From positions 1 to 64,000 of the forward strand of contig JAIXKT010000054.1 of NCBI GenBank assembly GCA_026932145.1: a DNA stretch of 64,000 bases. Reading direction: 5' to 3'. This document shows positions 18,915 to 28,711 of the stretch, piece after piece. The notes under the pieces are model-generated. The model saw nothing but the letters and a program-made list of their open reading frames with translations, had not been told where the DNA came from and made no database searches. Made by a program: the position numbers and the translations under genes. Source of the DNA: Bacteroidia bacterium. GTDB lineage: Bacteria > Bacteroidota > Bacteroidia > J057 > JAIXKT01. Numbering within the stretch: position 1 is the first letter of the stretch; the number at the start of each line of letters is the position of its first letter.

Positions 18915-21003
18915 CGTTTTTAGGTTGCCAGATTTCATGGGCTGCTTCTAAGATTAAATCTTGAAAAGGAGAATTTACGCGGACAAAAGCTACAATAGGT
19001 TTAGGCGTAACGGCAAATTTTCCGCCCTGAAATATCTCTCCTGTTAATAAGCTAATCCATTCTCCGGGTGGTAGCCAGCAAGAAACCGACTTGGGCGTTT
19101 CTGTAAGCTGGGGAACGACCAGTAAATCGTTTCCTACAAAGAACTGCTTTTGGGCTTGCAGCGCTTCCGGTGCGTCTGATGCTACTAAAAAACTATGCCG
19201 AATGATAGGGTATCCAAGTTCGGTAGCTTCATTGCCACACGCTAACCAATAGGGAATCAATTTTCGATGAAACCTTGCCCAACGGGCAAGTTGGCGTTGT
19301 AACGAATCATGGGTATAAAATTGGCAATTTCTTTCAGGAATAAGTCCCTCATGGGTTCTAAAAACCGGCAAAAAAGCGCAAAAAGCCATCCAAACTTCCA
19401 GCATATTACAATCACGGCGATATTCGGGAAGAAGTGGTAAATGTAAGTTGGTGTAGCCGCCAATATCTCCGTGATTTTGGCTGATTCCACTAAAGCCACC
19501 GGAAAGAATACCCCGAAACTGAGCCATTAATCCATCATTGGTTTGAAAAGAGGTGGTCTGATCGCCTGCCCAAAATAACTGGCTGTTTTTGACGGAATTA
19601 CGGAATCCTGACCTATTAAATATCAGTAAATCAGGATGTTCTGCTGCTATTTCAGCCATGAGTTCTATCCATAAATCGGCATAGTCGTTGTGGTCAGATA
19701 AGGTGCAGATTCTTTTGTAGGAACGGCTTCCCGGCGGGAGCCATTCTCCAAAATCAGCCATCCAGCCTGATAACCCATTTCCGATGAGATTTTTGGCTAT
19801 TAATTCTTTAAACCAAACTTTTGCTTTAGGGTTCCAAATATCTAAAAGTACGGCTTTAGAGCCACCGACAGATAGTTTAAAAGGTTCATTAGAAGGAGTT
19901 TGGATGGCAAAACCACGTGTAATAACTTCTTTGCCGATGCTTCCTTCGGGTGCAAAAAAAGGATTTATGTATCCCAAAACATGAATTCCGGCACCTAATA
20001 ATGAATCGCATACTGATTTAAAATTCGGATAACGTGCTTCATCAGGCAGCCAGTTCCACCATAAACGGGTTCCTAACTGGGTTTTTCGGCTGCCAACCCA
20101 ATCTTGTATCCAGATTGCCTCTACCGGATTTTCTGCTGCAAGAGATTGTTTTAACACAGGAAGGACTTTTTTCCAGCCACCTTGAATTCCCAATATTGAT
20201 CCGTAAGCCCAAAAAGGTAAGGGGCGCATTCTGCCGGTAGTGTTTGTATAAGTTTGAATAAGTTCTAAGGGGCTTTGGGCTACTGCCCATTCTAAATTTG
20301 GCTTTTCATCCCAAAAAGACCACTCAATCAAGTTAGGATAACGAAAGTTGGCAATTTGATAGCCGGATAAATTAGACCAAACGGCTCTCGTTTGGCTGAG
20401 AAAAAAAGGTATTGGTGCGTATGTCGTATATTGGCTTCCTTGTGCTCCGGCAACTGAGACAATTCTTGATATTGGCTGGTCGCCACGCCCAACGCCTTGT
20501 TCTTCAACTAATAAAGGGATTTCATGGCCATTGACTTGTATGGTAGAATACTGCTCCCCGCCACCAAACCAAGGTTCTCGTTTGGTTTTACTAAAACGAA
20601 GAGTGCGTTTATTGGCCGGTATTGAATCTATAAATTGTATATTTATTGTTTTATTGGAAGATTGCGATAGATGGATATAGAACCGAAAAGTTCCCTGATA
20701 ATTACGTACTTCACCCCGAATAACGACTGAGTTTTCGGTTGAAAAAGTATCCAACAAGCGGGAATATTCCCAAGCTGTTTCTACCCGTTGGCTCACTTCA
20801 ATAATTCCTGACCGAAAAGAAGTCTTTACAGTGTTTCGGTAAGCACTCATCGGATAACTTCTGGGAATAGAAAATACGGATGTACTATCCAGAAATACCG
20901 TTACTTCGGCATCTTTCAGTTCACACCAAATTTGCCCGTTTACAATATTAAAACTGCAAAAAGTATAAAGCAAAACAATTAATAACCAATTAAATTGCCG
21001 CAT
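18907..21003 (-). CDS. Secreted GH31 alpha-glycosidase with sulfoquinovosidase (YihQ-like) features
   Basis: A 698-residue glycoside hydrolase with an N-terminal signal peptide (about 1-23), hence periplasmic or exported. The catalytic core is GH31: nucleophile Asp417 in GWMADFGEWLP and acid/base Asp481 in FWAGDQ. The residues that bind the sulfonate in E. coli YihQ (Arg301, Trp304, Tyr508) align with Arg313 and Trp316 of GTRLWWNW and Tyr517 of GDIGGYT. This points to release of sulfoquinovose from plant or cyanobacterial sulfolipid glycosides rather than to ordinary alpha-glucosidase activity. No sulfoglycolysis gene is nearby. It precedes no other gene in its direction; upstream lies def, 10 bases away, so it may be the last gene of the DUF6029-ruvX-def transcript. 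Confidence 0.8.
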   Translation of the reverse strand: MRQFNWLLIVLLYTFCSFNIVNGQIWCELKDAEVTVFLDSTSVFSIPRSYPMSAYRNTVKTSFRSGIIEVSQRVETAWEYSRLLDTFSTENSVVIRGEVRNYQGTFRFYIHLSQSSNKTINIQFIDSIPANKRTLRFSKTKREPWFGGGEQYSTIQVNGHEIPLLVEEQGVGRGDQPISRIVSVAGAQGSQYTTYAPIPFFLSQTRAVWSNLSGYQIANFRYPNLIEWSFWDEKPNLEWAVAQSPLELIQTYTNTTGRMRPLPFWAYGSILGIQGGWKKVLPVLKQSLAAENPVEAIWIQDWVGSRKTQLGTRLWWNWLPDEARYPNFKSVCDSLLGAGIHVLGYINPFFAPEGSIGKEVITRGFAIQTPSNEPFKLSVGGSKAVLLDIWNPKAKVWFKELIAKNLIGNGLSGWMADFGEWLPPGSRSYKRICTLSDHNDYADLWIELMAEIAAEHPDLLIFNRSGFRNSVKNSQLFWAGDQTTSFQTNDGLMAQFRGILSGGFSGISQNHGDIGGYTNLHLPLLPEYRRDCNMLEVWMAFCAFLPVFRTHEGLIPERNCQFYTHDSLQRQLARWARFHRKLIPYWLACGNEATELGYPIIRHSFLVASDAPEALQAQKQFFVGNDLLVVPQLTETPKSVSCWLPPGEWISLLTGEIFQGGKFAVTPKPIVAFVRVNSPFQDLILEAAHEIWQPKNGL

Positions 21004-21013
21004 TTAAGGTACG

Positions 21014-21595
21014 TTATTTAGATTTTGCAAATTTCATTGGATAGCCAACGTGGATAGTTCCTTTTTGAATTTTTTGAAGTTTGGTATAAATCAGTTGTTT
21101 TTTGAGCGGGCTAAGATAATCTGTAAACAAAACTCCCTCCAAATGGTCATATTCATGCTGAATAATTCGTGCCTTTGTTCCTGAATAGGTTTCTGTATAT
21201 TGTACCCAATGTTGGTCAAAATATTGAATATGAATAAGTTGTTTTCTGGATATATCTTCACGAATATCTGGAATGCTTAGGCATCCTTCGTTAAACGCCC
21301 AGTTTTGTCCACTTTGTTCAATAATGGTTGGGTTTATGAATACCTTTTTGAAGTTAGACATATCTTCGTTGGGGGTATCTGGGTCTTTATCTTCTTTGTC
21401 CATTGGGGTGCCGTCCACAATAAACAGGCGGATATCCAGCCCTATTTGGGGAGCTGCTAACCCAACTCCATGAGCATTGTACATTGTATCATACATATTA
21501 TCAATGAGTTGAGATAGGTTAGGATAATCTGATGTAATGTTTTTGGCTTTTGCTCTAAGTACTGGAGAGCCATAGCCTACTATTGGAAGAATCAT
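21014..21595 (-). CDS. def: Peptide deformylase
   Basis: Metalloenzyme of 193 residues that removes the N-formyl group from new proteins. All three motifs are intact: GVGLAAPQIG (43-52), EGCLS with metal ligand Cys105, and HEYDH (147-151) with the two His ligands and catalytic Glu. An extra charged loop (about 63-82, DKEDKDPDTPNED) lies between motifs 1 and 2, as in other Bacteroidota enzymes. It overlaps ruvX by four bases (ATGA), so it is translationally coupled. A TAATTTTG element at 21622-21629, inside ruvX, may give it an additional promoter. Confidence 0.97.
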   Translation of the reverse strand: MILPIVGYGSPVLRAKAKNITSDYPNLSQLIDNMYDTMYNAHGVGLAAPQIGLDIRLFIVDGTPMDKEDKDPDTPNEDMSNFKKVFINPTIIEQSGQNWAFNEGCLSIPDIREDISRKQLIHIQYFDQHWVQYTETYSGTKARIIQHEYDHLEGVLFTDYLSPLKKQLIYTKLQKIQKGTIHVGYPMKFAKSK

Positions 21596-22005
21596 AATTG
21601 TGTATTTAGATAAGATTGGAGCAAAATTACGGCTGCGGTTCTATCTACAAGCAGTTTATCTCGTCTGTCTGATTTTTTTAAGCCGGCAGCCAGCATAGTT
21701 TGATGTGCCATTTTGGAGGTAAAGCGTTCGTCCCAAAGTAAAATAGGGATATTGGGATAGCGTTTTTGAAGACTTTTTTCAAGTTGTCTTACTGCTTGGG
21801 TTGCGTCCGTATCTGTGTTTTGGAGTGTTTTGGGGTAGCCAAGGATGATTTTTTCTACGTTTTGTTGTGATAAATAGTGATGTAAAAATGGGAAGAGTTC
21901 GTTTGTGGCGCACGCGTGTAGCGGAGTTGCGATTACCTTAAGTGGGTCTGTATGAGCTAATCCACAGCGTTTTGAGCCGTAGTCAATAGCGAGGATTCTG
22001 GGCAT
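21592..22005 (-). CDS. ruvX: RuvX/YqgF-type Holliday-junction resolvase-like protein
   Basis: A 137-residue RNase H-fold nuclease. It has ILAIDYGSKRCGLA at the start (first acidic residue Asp7), the ILGYPKTL strand, and the DERFTSKMAHQ region with the next acidic position, ending in an R-x-D-x-x-AAVILLQ helix. Homologues act in 16S rRNA 5'-end processing and in some species as resolvases. It starts directly after the DUF6029-like gene and overlaps def by four bases. Confidence 0.92.
   Translation of the reverse strand: MPRILAIDYGSKRCGLAHTDPLKVIATPLHACATNELFPFLHHYLSQQNVEKIILGYPKTLQNTDTDATQAVRQLEKSLQKRYPNIPILLWDERFTSKMAHQTMLAAGLKKSDRRDKLLVDRTAAVILLQSYLNTQL
21622..21650 (-). promoter_or_regulatory. 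Possible internal promoter for def
   Basis: On the minus strand TTG (21650-21648) and TAATTTTG (21629-21622) are 18 bases apart. They lie inside the 3' end of ruvX, with a short leader to the def start at 21595. Confidence 0.4.
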
Positions 22006-23661
22006 TTAGAATGAAGTTGTTACTGAAACTTGAAATCCGTTAGAGGCGGGAACTACCCGACAAAGCCCGCCAACACAAACTAAGCCGGCACGTTGTCTCG
22101 CATAACCTACGGTTAATCGTGAATTACCGCGTTGGTAACCTATCTGGCTGCTAAGGTAGTGAATACGTTGCATTTTTTCTTTATTTCCGTAATTATACTC
22201 ATCAAAAACAGCCAGAAACCAATGGGGTGAAATTGTGTATTCCAGTAAACCCATCATCCAATTGCCCATATCTTGCTTGGTAAGGAGTTGCTGGGCTTCC
22301 ATGCGGATGCTGTGTTTAGCATTAATCTTAAACAATGCCTCTAAAACCCACATATTTGCATAAACAGTTCCGACTCCAGAAAGCCCTTGAATCTTATCTT
22401 TGTCATACACTATGTTGAAATAAGCAGCGGTAAGTTTTAATTTAGAGGATATTTTTCGGTTAATTTCTATATTAAAGTCGCGGTAAAACATTCGTTTTCC
22501 GATGCTAAAGAACTTAGATTCATAGCCCAGTCCGTTGGATAGCTGTGTGGTATCAATATTTTGGACGATAGAAAAGTTCATGGTAATATTGGTGCCATAT
22601 TTTCCGCCGAGAGAAGTTTCTTTGGGAAGGTTCAGGTAAAGGTCTCCTTGCAATCCCATTTCACCAAGTGGCTGAGTAGCATATAAATACAATGTATTTA
22701 ATCGGTAAGTGTGCTGTTTGGCGATTGGGGGCATAAAGTTGATGTTTAGGTTATTGCCGGAAGCGGTTCTATCAGAACGGAAGTCCATATTATCTAAACG
22801 TTTAGCATTGAGAGAGAACCCAAGGTTTTTACGGGCATAAGATAAGGTTAGGAGTAATGCTTCTCCATTTTTATAGATGAATGAATTTACGGCGGAGGGG
22901 TCGTTCACTTTATGGGCATATTCAGCAAAGAGGTTTACTTTTCCTACTTTAAAGTTTAGCCGGGCTGCCCATGTACCTACATTTTCCGGCAGGCGATAAA
23001 CGGGGTCTTGGTCAGGTTGATATTTACTAACAAAGCCGCCTCCTACGGAGATTTGGGTTTTCCAAGTGCCGCTGGTGTCTAACAATTCATTAAGAGACAC
23101 TTCTCCGTCAACGCCCCGTACGATTCCTTGCCCTAAAGTGAAAAACGACCGTTGCCTACCCCAAATACCTTTTACCGTAACCCCTGAAACAGGTCTGATT
23201 TGAACCCCAAAACCGTCCACACTATTATCATAGCCTAATGACCGGTCATCAAAAGTTCGTAATATCAAGCCGGAGCCGAATTGCTCATACACATTACCGA
23301 TAGTTACCTCCAAAAAGTCAGATGTAAACTTAGCAAAGCGGTATGGAATTCCGCTTCCGGTGTAGCGCGGGTCAAATCCCAAAAGCGGGTTCAAATAATG
23401 TTCATAACGAAACCCTGCCGAAAAATGCCCTTTGTACCATAAAATATTCGTAAACATATTAGAACGAGCCTTTTCCGGAACTTTTGGCGTTCCAATAATT
23501 GAATCATATTGGTAAGTTTGTGCGTCAAACTGCATATTTCCCGTTACAGTGCCTATCTGAGAAGTTATCTCCTGAATGCGAGTTTCCATTTCAGACTGAC
23601 CATATAACCTATGAATACAACCTGAAATTATGATGACCAAAAGTGTACGTAGCATTACCAC
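22006..23661 (-). CDS. DUF6029-like outer-membrane protein
   Basis: A 551-residue protein with a signal peptide (about 1-21, ending YGQ) and many alternating beta strands, probably a barrel. The block ISGRIRF-type 'GHFSAGFRYEHYLNPLLGF' and the later VTIGNVYEQFGSGLILRTF are characteristic of DUF6029-like proteins in Bacteroidota, whose function is unknown. It sits immediately before ruvX and def, an order common in this phylum, and the three genes are essentially gapless. A near-match -7 element lies just upstream of the start. Confidence 0.7.
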   Translation of the reverse strand: MVMLRTLLVIIISGCIHRLYGQSEMETRIQEITSQIGTVTGNMQFDAQTYQYDSIIGTPKVPEKARSNMFTNILWYKGHFSAGFRYEHYLNPLLGFDPRYTGSGIPYRFAKFTSDFLEVTIGNVYEQFGSGLILRTFDDRSLGYDNSVDGFGVQIRPVSGVTVKGIWGRQRSFFTLGQGIVRGVDGEVSLNELLDTSGTWKTQISVGGGFVSKYQPDQDPVYRLPENVGTWAARLNFKVGKVNLFAEYAHKVNDPSAVNSFIYKNGEALLLTLSYARKNLGFSLNAKRLDNMDFRSDRTASGNNLNINFMPPIAKQHTYRLNTLYLYATQPLGEMGLQGDLYLNLPKETSLGGKYGTNITMNFSIVQNIDTTQLSNGLGYESKFFSIGKRMFYRDFNIEINRKISSKLKLTAAYFNIVYDKDKIQGLSGVGTVYANMWVLEALFKINAKHSIRMEAQQLLTKQDMGNWMMGLLEYTISPHWFLAVFDEYNYGNKEKMQRIHYLSSQIGYQRGNSRLTVGYARQRAGLVCVGGLCRVVPASNGFQVSVTTSF

Positions 23662-23925
23662 AAAATTGAAAAAAACTGGCTATAAGTAACCTTAAAAATC
23701 ACAAAATAAAATAAAAAAGATTTTTGGAACAGACTAAAAATAATATAGCTTACTAAGAACCCAAAAACGCTATTAAATCTCCCTAAAATAAAGTATTAAA
23801 ACGCTTTTTTACTTAGAGAAAATAGGGTAAAAACCTTATATTTACTTGGTGTATGGTTGATAAAAAAATATACAAGTAGTTGTTTTCGTTTTAACTTTGC
23901 GGGTTGTTACACTATAAATTGGTTT
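23662..23925. other. Divergent intergenic region
   Basis: 264 AT-rich bases between the DUF6029-like gene and the histidine kinase gene. The only clear signal is the plus-strand -7 element at 23892-23899. No gene is seen. Confidence 0.5.
23892..23899 (+). promoter_or_regulatory. -7 promoter element (TAACTTTG) of the signalling operon
   Basis: TAACTTTG ends 27 bases before the ATG at 23926. It also shows that a longer reading starting with the TTG at 23857 would begin upstream of the transcript, which decides the start of the kinase gene. Confidence 0.6.
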
Positions 23926-26922
23926 ATGTGGAATTTTGAAAGTCTATGGAAATCTCTTACGCCGCAAAAGACTACCGGTAATAGTGATTTGTATGGAATA
24001 AATGTGGATACGCTAACCGCTACAAATGGCTGGCAACCAATACGCTATATTCGTCCGGAATTATCCCTTGATGATTTGACTTCAGAATTTGTGCTCTCTG
24101 CAAATGCTGTTAGTGGAGCATTATATCAAAGACAAAATGATGATTTATATTCCCTTTCGGGTAGATTTTCAGCATTAACAGAGCAGCCGGAAGAGATTTC
24201 CGGCAAAGACGGCTTAGTTGGGGGGGCTATTCAAAGTAAACGATTATTCGTTTACAATGAACTGCCGGAAAATAGCTATACCATCGAAGCAGGGGCAATT
24301 ACCCTACCTATTCAAGCTATGGTGATTTTACCCGCAATTTTTGACGACGAAGTAGTCGGATTTATACAACTATTTAGTTTAAAAACAATTGATGAAAAAA
24401 CCCAAAAATGGCTAACAACCCAATCAGGGATTTTAGGCTTAATATTACAAGTCAGAACCGGCTTAAATACCGGCGGGGCGCTGTCTCCGCAAATAGCAGA
24501 GCAGTTTGAAACTTTTAAACAAAAAATACAAGCCATAGACACAACCTTTGCCTCTATATCATTGCATCCAGACGGCACAATAGTAGAGGCTAACACCATA
24601 TTCTGCAACCTGTTAGGAACAGATATACTACATCTAAAAGGAAAAAAAATAACCTATTTTTTAGCAGATGTTGATGAGGAACTACAAAACTTCAACTTTC
24701 TTTGGGAAAATCTCTCTCAGCAGCCTATCAGCGGAGTACACTTGGCATTTTCCCGAAAAAATAAAGAACTAACTTGGCTGCTTGCTCAAATTACACCCAT
24801 TCAAAATGAATCGGGAAATATTACGAGTATTCAAATCTTAGGAACAGATTTTACTGAAACCATAACGGCTATCCAATCCTATCAGGAAATGGAAGCATTG
24901 TTTAAAGCTACCGAAGAGCAAAGTATAACGAACATCGAACTGTTAGAAGGAGCTGTATCGGAAATGGAAAAACAGCGAGAAGCCCTCTCTAATGCACTAT
25001 TACTTGGGCAAATTGGCCCTTGGGAACTTGATATAGCCAATCAAGTACTGATACTAAGCTTAGAGTATGCCCATCTTATGGGTATGGAAGAAGCCATAGA
25101 AATCCCTATTAACCAATACATAAATGAATGGGTACATCCGGAAGATACCCCAATTCTGAATGAGGCGTTACAAAATATATTATCTCAAGGCTCTGAAGCA
25201 GATTTAGCCTCATTTATTTACAGACTGCGCCGTGTAGATGGTGAATATATTTACGTCAATACCCGCTTACAAGCCTATGATGCAGAATCCCAAAAACTAA
25301 CAGGCACAACCCAAGATATTGATACTATTTGTAAGGTTGAAATTGAATTAGAAGAAAGAAACAGACGTATTGAAAAGCACAATCAGATTCTACTTTCTCT
25401 AACCCAAAAAGACTTAGTATCTATTCCTCTTGCTGAAACATTAGCTAAACTAACCGAAGCTGCTGTGGATACATTGGAAACAGACCGTTCGAGTGTTTGG
25501 TTTTACGATGATGCACAAACCAAAATATCATTATTGGATTTATTTGATAAAGATGTTCAAGGGCATTCGCAAGGGATGGATTTGTTTGCAAAAGATTTCC
25601 CCAAATATTTTGAAGCACTTAAAGAAGAGCGCGTTATATCCGCTGAAGATGCCCATATAGATCCAGCTACAGCAGAGTTTTCCGAAGTCTATCTAACTCC
25701 TTTGGGTATTAACGCAATGTTAGATGCCCCAATTCGATATAGAGGTAAAACCGTGGGGGTGCTTTGTAATGAACATAAAGCTAATTCACGCCAATGGACC
25801 CCGGACGAAGTAAACTTCGCTACTTCTATTGCTGATTTTATTTCCTTAGCATTGGAAGCCGATGTTCGCCGCCAAAAAGAACAAGAAATCCGAAACCTAA
25901 ACGAAAACCTTGAAAAAATAGTTGAAGAACGAACCCAAGAACTTCGTTTAGCTCAAAACAAACTGATTATCAGTGAAAAAATGGCATCACTGGGGCAATT
26001 GGTAGCCGGTGTAGCCCACGAAGTAAACACCCCCATTGCGGCTATTAAAGCCTCTGTCAGAAATATGATCCGAATTTTACCCGAAATTATCATCGAAGCA
26101 CCGATTATTTTAAGTGAAATGGATGACGCTACCAAAAAAGTTTTCTTAGAAATGATAGAGCAAGCACTTAATAATGAACCCATTCAAAGTACCCGTGACC
26201 GCAGAACACTACAACGAGAAATTGTTCGCACTCTCGAAGAAGAAGGAGTGGATAATGCCAATACTATCGCCTCAAATTTAACCGAAGTTCGTATTTACAA
26301 AAACGTAGAAAATATTTTACCACTTTTGTTAAATAAAGATGCAACCCGCTTAATAGATAATGCGTATAAACTTGGCCAAATGAAAGTGAATATGGATAAT
26401 ATCTCCATCGCTGCTGATAAAACTTCTAAAATCGTTTTTGCCCTCAAAAACTACTCCCACGTTAGCCAAGAAGATACAGCTACTCCTATGCAACTCGCTG
26501 AAAGTATTGATAATATCTTAACATTATACAGTAACCAAACAAAATACGGCGTAACAATAAATAGAAACTACAGCAAATGCCCTTCCGTGTTGGTTTATCC
26601 AGATGAAATTGGGCAAGTATGGACAAACATTATTCACAATGCTCTATATGCTATGAAGTATAACGGAACACTATCTATTGGTATTGAATCAGATACAGAA
26701 AATGTTATTGTTAAAATATCGGACACAGGGCCGGGTATCCCTGAAGATATTCAGCACCGCATATTTGAGCCTTTCTTTACCACAAAACCACAAGGCGAAG
26801 GAACAGGGTTAGGATTAGATATTTGCCGAAAAATTGTAGAAAAACACAATGGCACAGTTTCACTCCAATCTGAACCCGGAAACACAACCTTTACAATCAC
26901 ATTACCTCAATCCAATAATTAA
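23926..26922 (+). CDS. GAF/PAS-containing hybrid-input sensor histidine kinase
   Basis: Soluble sensor kinase of 998 residues with no membrane segment. Domains in order: GAF-like (about 50-175), PAS (about 195-310), PAS (about 355-470), GAF (about 500-650), coiled coil, HisKA H-box GQLVAGVAHEVNTP with phospho-acceptor His near 698, then an HATPase domain with N-box NIIHNALYAM, DTGPGIP, EPFFTTK and GEGTGLGL. Between the H-box and the ATPase there are about 190 residues, roughly twice the usual distance, including a charged helical insert (EQALNNEPIQSTRDRRTLQRE). The start ATG 23926 is chosen because the promoter element at 23892 lies upstream of it. It heads an operon with two receivers and a FIST protein. 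Several GAF/PAS units suggest cytoplasmic redox, gas or small-molecule sensing. Confidence 0.9.
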   Translation: MWNFESLWKSLTPQKTTGNSDLYGINVDTLTATNGWQPIRYIRPELSLDDLTSEFVLSANAVSGALYQRQNDDLYSLSGRFSALTEQPEEISGKDGLVGGAIQSKRLFVYNELPENSYTIEAGAITLPIQAMVILPAIFDDEVVGFIQLFSLKTIDEKTQKWLTTQSGILGLILQVRTGLNTGGALSPQIAEQFETFKQKIQAIDTTFASISLHPDGTIVEANTIFCNLLGTDILHLKGKKITYFLADVDEELQNFNFLWENLSQQPISGVHLAFSRKNKELTWLLAQITPIQNESGNITSIQILGTDFTETITAIQSYQEMEALFKATEEQSITNIELLEGAVSEMEKQREALSNALLLGQIGPWELDIANQVLILSLEYAHLMGMEEAIEIPINQYINEWVHPEDTPILNEALQNILSQGSEADLASFIYRLRRVDGEYIYVNTRLQAYDAESQKLTGTTQDIDTICKVEIELEERNRRIEKHNQILLSLTQKDLVSIPLAETLAKLTEAAVDTLETDRSSVWFYDDAQTKISLLDLFDKDVQGHSQGMDLFAKDFPKYFEALKEERVISAEDAHIDPATAEFSEVYLTPLGINAMLDAPIRYRGKTVGVLCNEHKANSRQWTPDEVNFATSIADFISLALEADVRRQKEQEIRNLNENLEKIVEERTQELRLAQNKLIISEKMASLGQLVAGVAHEVNTPIAAIKASVRNMIRILPEIIIEAPIILSEMDDATKKVFLEMIEQALNNEPIQSTRDRRTLQREIVRTLEEEGVDNANTIASNLTEVRIYKNVENILPLLLNKDATRLIDNAYKLGQMKVNMDNISIAADKTSKIVFALKNYSHVSQEDTATPMQLAESIDNILTLYSNQTKYGVTINRNYSKCPSVLVYPDEIGQVWTNIIHNALYAMKYNGTLSIGIESDTENVIVKISDTGPGIPEDIQHRIFEPFFTTKPQGEGTGLGLDICRKIVEKHNGTVSLQSEPGNTTFTITLPQSNN

Positions 26923-26928
26923 TTGCTC

Positions 26929-27321
26929 ATGAATAAGCCCATAATACTACTTGCAGACGATGAGATGACCGTTTTGGATAGTTTACTTTACCAACTAAAA
27001 AGCCATCTCGGAAATAAATATCAATACGAAATAGCCCAATCAATTACAGAAACCGACGAACTCATTGATGAGTTTATTAGCAATGGACAGGAGATAGCAC
27101 TTTTAATATTTGACTGGCTAATACCACCCGAAAATACAGATAAGCTATTAGTAAAAACACGTAAAAAACTACCTAATGCAAAAATAATCATGCTTTCAGG
27201 TTATGCAGACCAAGCCTCTGTTGATAAAGCATTTAAAGAGGCCCACTTAGATAGATTTATTCGCAAACCTTGGGACGAACTTAGTATCTTAAAAGAAATA
27301 GACACGCTACTCGAAAAATAG
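26929..27321 (+). CDS. Stand-alone response regulator receiver domain
   Basis: A CheY-like protein of 130 residues with no output domain. The acidic pair Asp10-Asp11, phospho-acceptor Asp62, Ser90 and Lys113 are in place, so it should be phosphorylated, most likely by the kinase encoded just upstream. A TTG two codons earlier would also be in frame, but the ATG at 26929 gives the normal receiver N-terminus (NKPIILLADDE). The next gene begins 10 bases later with a second, related receiver, so it may serve as a phosphate sink or a competing target. Confidence 0.93.
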   Translation: MNKPIILLADDEMTVLDSLLYQLKSHLGNKYQYEIAQSITETDELIDEFISNGQEIALLIFDWLIPPENTDKLLVKTRKKLPNAKIIMLSGYADQASVDKAFKEAHLDRFIRKPWDELSILKEIDTLLEK

Positions 27322-27331
27322 CTCCGAAATT

Positions 27332-28711
27332 ATGGCTAAACTAACAATCCTGTGTGTTGATGACGAAATAACAGTTCTACAAAGTTTAGAACAAGAGCTT
27401 AGATTTGGGCTGGGAGAAGATTGCTCTTTTGAAATCGCCCAAAGCGGCGAAGAAGCCTTAGAAATTATTGATGAATTAACGCAAGGCGGGGATAGTAATA
27501 TTCCGGTAATAATTTCAGACCAGTTAATGCCAGGTATGAAAGGCGATCAATTTTTAATTGAAGCACACAAAAAGATTCCACAAACCCAAAAAATAATGCT
27601 GACCGGCCAAGCAAGCGCAGACTCCGTAGGCCGAGCCTTAAACCAAGCTAAACTATATCGCTACATCCCAAAACCATGGGAAGAAAAAGACTTACTCTTA
27701 ACGGTTAGAGAAGCCATCAAAAGCTATCTTACTAATAAACAGTTAGAAGCACAGATTAAAATATTAGGGGATTTAAACACAGTTGGAAGGCAATTATCAG
27801 CAGAAATAGACCCCTATAAACTCATCCCGCTATTGCTTTCCAATGCAATAAAAAGTATCGGCGCAGAATCCGGCGCAATTATATTCACAAACCCGAATGA
27901 ATCCCTTTCTATTAAATGTAAAATCATAGACGGAGAACCCTCTTTCTCGTCTGATTTTGAGACAATTCCTTTTGAACTTATCAATAGCGTGATTGCTACC
28001 CAAAATACTTGTGTGCTGAAAAATGCTTGGCGCATTGGGGACTGGTCATCCTTAGGAACCATTGCCAGTAGAAAAGTTCGCAGCATCTATGCTGCTCCAA
28101 TGTCCAACTACGGCCACTTTATAGCCTGCCTATACCTCGAACACGCCACAAAAACTGATTTTTTTGACACTAATAAACAAGAATTTTTAAAACTATTTCT
28201 TGCACAAGGGGCAATATCTATAGATAATGCTATGGTTTACAAAAACTTAGAAGATTTAGTTACAGAAAGAACAGCATCATTGGAGCATAAATCTAAGGAA
28301 TTAGCCGATGCCAATCGTGATTTAACGGATAGCATTTACAGTGCCTTACGCTTACAACACGCTGTTTTGCCGCATAAAAATATGCTGCAAGAAATTTTTC
28401 CGGATTCTTTTATCCTAAATTTACCTCGTGATATTGTAAGCGGCGATTTTTATTGGTTTGGGGGAGACAAAAACAGCCTAATGCTTGCCGTAGCAGATTG
28501 CACAGGACATGGCGTCCCCGGAGCTATGCTTTCAATGCTTGGCGCAAATTTCCTAAACCAAATTTATCAAGCAAACCCGTTTCTAAGACCTTCGGAACTA
28601 CTTAACCACCTTAGAGTTGCAGTTTATCAATCCCTGAATAGCCAAGGAGAAATTGTTTCAGAAGGAATTGATATTAGCGTTTGTTTGTTTTTACCAAAAC
28701 AAAATAAAATA
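27332..28711 (+). pseudogene. Receiver-GAF-PP2C (SpoIIE/RsbU-type) phosphatase, 5' part, split by an IS element
   Basis: The first 460 codons of an originally 580-residue response regulator phosphatase. A receiver domain (Asp10, Asp11, phospho-acceptor Asp63, Thr91, Lys114) is followed by a GAF domain (about 150-305), a coiled linker, and the first half of a PP2C domain with SGDFYWF and ADCTGHGVPGAML. The reading frame runs 13 codons into the IS and stops at 28750. Because the last metal-binding aspartate block lies in the 3' fragment, the truncated product should have no phosphatase activity, although receiver and GAF remain. Such proteins usually act on anti-anti-sigma factors (partner switching) or similar targets. 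Excising the IS and one target copy restores the frame exactly. Confidence 0.9.

Noticed and set aside
23857-23925. TTG start for the histidine kinase, 23 codons upstream
   Set aside because: The -7 promoter element at 23892-23899 lies downstream of that TTG, so it would not be in the transcript; the ATG at 23926 fits.
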